A stretch of 64,000 bases of DNA. Source: Antennarius striatus (lineage: Eukaryota; Chordata; Actinopteri; Lophiiformes; Antennariidae). Position 1 is the stretch's first letter. Each line of letters starts with the position of its first letter. The notes under the pieces are model-generated. The model was given only the letters and a program-made list of their open reading frames with translations, had not been told where the DNA came from and did not search any database. The DNA lies in the NCBI RefSeq assembly GCF_040054535.1, contig NC_090783.1, positions 1,695,501 through 1,759,500 of the forward strand, read 5' to 3'. A program made the translations under genes and the position numbers. This document shows, one piece after another, positions 61,730-64,000 of this stretch.

Positions 61730-62865
61730 ACAAAACTGGACTAATGATCTGTTTTGGTGCTAAAATGACGTTTTTTGACTTCCTGGAGACTGGCGATACA
61801 GATTTTCCTTCGCAGACTGGCGGCGTTTCTTCGGCGCCGCCCCCGGCCCACCTTGCCTCCCACCTGATCAGCTGTTTGCCTTTCTTTGTCTTCCAACCTG
61901 GCGCCCCTGCGGACCGTTGTCTCCGTTCCGCGGCGTGTAGGTGTGCGCCGTCGCTCCGGCTTCCAGTCCTGCATTATGAGAGTTGGTAGCTTGTTGTGTT
62001 GCTTTTATTGTTCCCTTCACAAGATGATCTTCTATTGTCTAAATAATGAAGTCATGGAAAAAACATCAACATGTGGCTGAAGAAAAACCTGGCAAACCTG
62101 GCGCCCGGCGGCGGTTTTGTTCCCGGGATGCTTTATCTGGCATCTGTCACAAAAGAGTCCAACCTTAGTTTGAGACGCGTTCCCTCACATCGCTAGTCGA
62201 AACGATGCTGTTGTTGTTATTCACATCCGATTGTTTGTTTGTTTGTTTGTTTGTCAGTTTATTGGATGAATATTTCTAGTAATAACAGGATGAGAAAGAA
62301 TCTGGAATGTTTAAATATTCTGCCGCAGGAAATGATTCATAAATCCTCTTGTAAAGTCTGGTGGACACGCTAATGAGGGCTAGTAAACAAACAAACAAAT
62401 AAACAAACGCATCATCTGCGTATCTGGATAATTTGACAGGTGGTTCACGTTTATCAGACGTGTAGATGTCGTTGGAGAATTTATGTTATTTAATTTAAAA
62501 CAATTAATTTGAGTCTTTCAATTTGTCAACAAGCGAGTAAACAAACAAAAACAAATAAACAAACAAATGCCACAATTGTTGGGGACAAAAAAAATTACAA
62601 TCAAAATGACAGAAAATTATAGAAATGACAAAAAAAAAAACCAAAATGAAAAAAATTAAATTTACATCATATCAACAAACAACAAACAGGAGTCCGAACT
62701 AATAAATAAATAAATAAACAAACACACACACACACACACACACTCACACACACTACTGTACATGCTGACAGAACCAGCTGTGTGAGGGGGCGGAGCTCGG
62801 GGCTCTCAGCCGTCCTCTGTGTGTGACCGTGTCACCCTCAGTTAGGTGTCAAGCCCACAAGGCTG

Positions 62866-62866
<1 letters not shown>

Positions 62867-62949
<83 letters not shown>
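62867..62949. repeat. (CA)n microsatellite
   Basis: 83 bp of pure CA. A shorter CA tract lies at about 62720-62744, next to an (AAAT)n/(AAAC)n stretch. Confidence 0.97.
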
Positions 62950-62951
<2 letters not shown>

Positions 62952-63588
62952 CAGTAATACTGAAGGTCAAGCAACAATCGCTGCTCCGCGCTGTTAGCGT
63001 CAGGAGAAATGTCACTTGTATTTTTATCTCCTCCTCCTCTTGTTGTTATCACGAGTGCGTTTTTCAGATATTTGGGGGGTTTCTCTGCGTCGACTTCTTT
63101 CAAACGCAGAAACAAAGGTGTCAGATGTTTTCTGAAGGATGTGGATGAATATTTCTGCTTTAATTACAGCCAGGAGCTCTCTCCTTGTCTCTTCTTCTTG
63201 TGTTTTTTACGGTGGACCTTCACACCCCCACACTGGAGCTGCTTCCTGCCGACCGTCTGGAGGTTTTTGTCCAGTCGGCGTTTTAATGTCACCCGTGACC
63301 TTTCTGCTGCTTTTCTTCTTCTATATATAAACTACACTCGTACGATATCGGATGTAGAAACATCCGACCAGCGCCAGCGGGTGATGGCTTTATGGGTGGG
63401 GGGTCTGGTTCAGAAGTCCTGCTGGTGCTCAGCGAGGGCCCAGTAGACCTCCAGGGGCACGAACACGCTGTGAAGAATCTGAGGCCCCCAACCAGACGGA
63501 CGGATTCCTGAGCAGCGCCATCCGACGTCGGATCAGGGCGGAGGTGCAGGAAGCAGGTTTTCGTCCAGCTCAGTCTTAAACCGGAGAC

Positions 63589-64000
63589 ATGACCAACCAA
63601 CCGACCTACCGACAGACCGACCGACTAACCAACAAACCAACCAGCCAATCGACCATACAACCGACCGACCAACCATCAACTAACAAATCAATCAACCAAC
63701 CAACCAACCGACTGACCAACCATCAACATACTGATCAACCAACCAACCAACCAACCAATCAATGTAAACTGACTAAAACAACCGATCAACCAACCAATCA
63801 ACCAGCCAACCAACTGACTAAAACAACCAACCGAACGACCGACCAAAACAGCCAACCAATACAAACGGACCAACCAACCAACCAACCAACCAACGTAAAC
63901 TGACTAAAACGACCAACCAACCAACTGACTGACCAACCAAAACAGCCAACCAATACAAATGGACCAACCAACCAACCAACCAACCAACCAATCAACCAAC
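63589..64000. repeat. (CCAA/CCGA)n tetranucleotide array, runs off the window
   Basis: More than 400 bp of ACCA, ACCG and ATCA tetramers with a longer period visible: AACTGACTAAAACAACC recurs near 63767, 63812 and 63897. The array continues to the last base. Confidence 0.93.

Larger units (their letters stand above)
54661..64000 (+). other. lcor: probable lcor intron 1
   Basis: No coding exon is recognised from here to the window end. The stretch holds poly-C/poly-G runs, many CA/TG microsatellites, an (ATT)n tract, transposon relics at 56361-56502 and 58011-58440, ~35-bp tandem arrays at 60050 and 61100, and an (ACCA)n-type array at the end. These are listed separately. Confidence 0.5.

Noticed and set aside
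54076-64000. Search for lcor exon 2 in the remaining window
   Set aside because: I looked for the expected continuation after the first exon (an FESILEGL-type start) and did not find it. The next exon is probably outside the window.

Overview
This window is vertebrate nuclear DNA, almost certainly from a ray-finned (percomorph-like) fish. The genes have short coding exons with GT-AG introns. (CA)n/(TG)n microsatellites are very dense, with more than 20 tracts over about 40 bp. The dispersed repeats are fish-type: a tRNA-derived SINE family, MITE/Tigger remnants and a hAT-like element. I cannot name the species.

Layout. Six protein-coding genes can be supported. (1) nkx2.3 (-, 1861-3768) is an NK2 homeobox factor with two coding exons. 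It is followed by about 15 kb of upstream, repeat-rich DNA with several candidate regulatory elements. (2) got1 (+, 19451-22494) is cytosolic aspartate aminotransferase, eight exons. (3) cnnm1 (-, 23943-29778) is a CNNM-family membrane protein, ten exons, tail-to-tail with got1. (4) hoga1 (+, 30868-38496) is mitochondrial 4-hydroxy-2-oxoglutarate aldolase, seven exons, head-to-head with cnnm1; a 1-kb minisatellite sits in its last intron. (5) morn4 (-, 45449-51698) is a four-repeat MORN protein, four coding exons. (6) lcor (+, from 53979) contributes only its first coding exon, and the remaining 10 kb appears to be its first intron. Each complete gene was assembled exon by exon; all junctions keep frame and all end in a stop codon.

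The order nkx2.3-got1-cnnm1-hoga1-morn4-lcor corresponds to genes that lie together on human 10q24. The window is therefore a compacted version of a known vertebrate synteny block, and synteny supports the orthology calls. The genes do not form one pathway. got1 and hoga1 are amino-acid/keto-acid enzymes, cnnm1 is a membrane transporter-like protein, morn4 is an adaptor, and nkx2.3 and lcor are nuclear regulators.

I found no clear new multi-gene system. The observations most worth a second look are these: a CCAAT-CRE-TATA promoter-like block upstream of nkx2.3, next to a small ORF with a signal-peptide-like start; a tandem array bounded by inverted termini in the lcor intron; a Tigger fragment nested in a MITE; a 240-bp higher-order repeat in hoga1; a duplicated inverted nuclear-receptor-site element in morn4; and a hairpin with paired GATA sites upstream of got1. 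Conservation claims for non-coding elements are inference only, because no alignment could be run.
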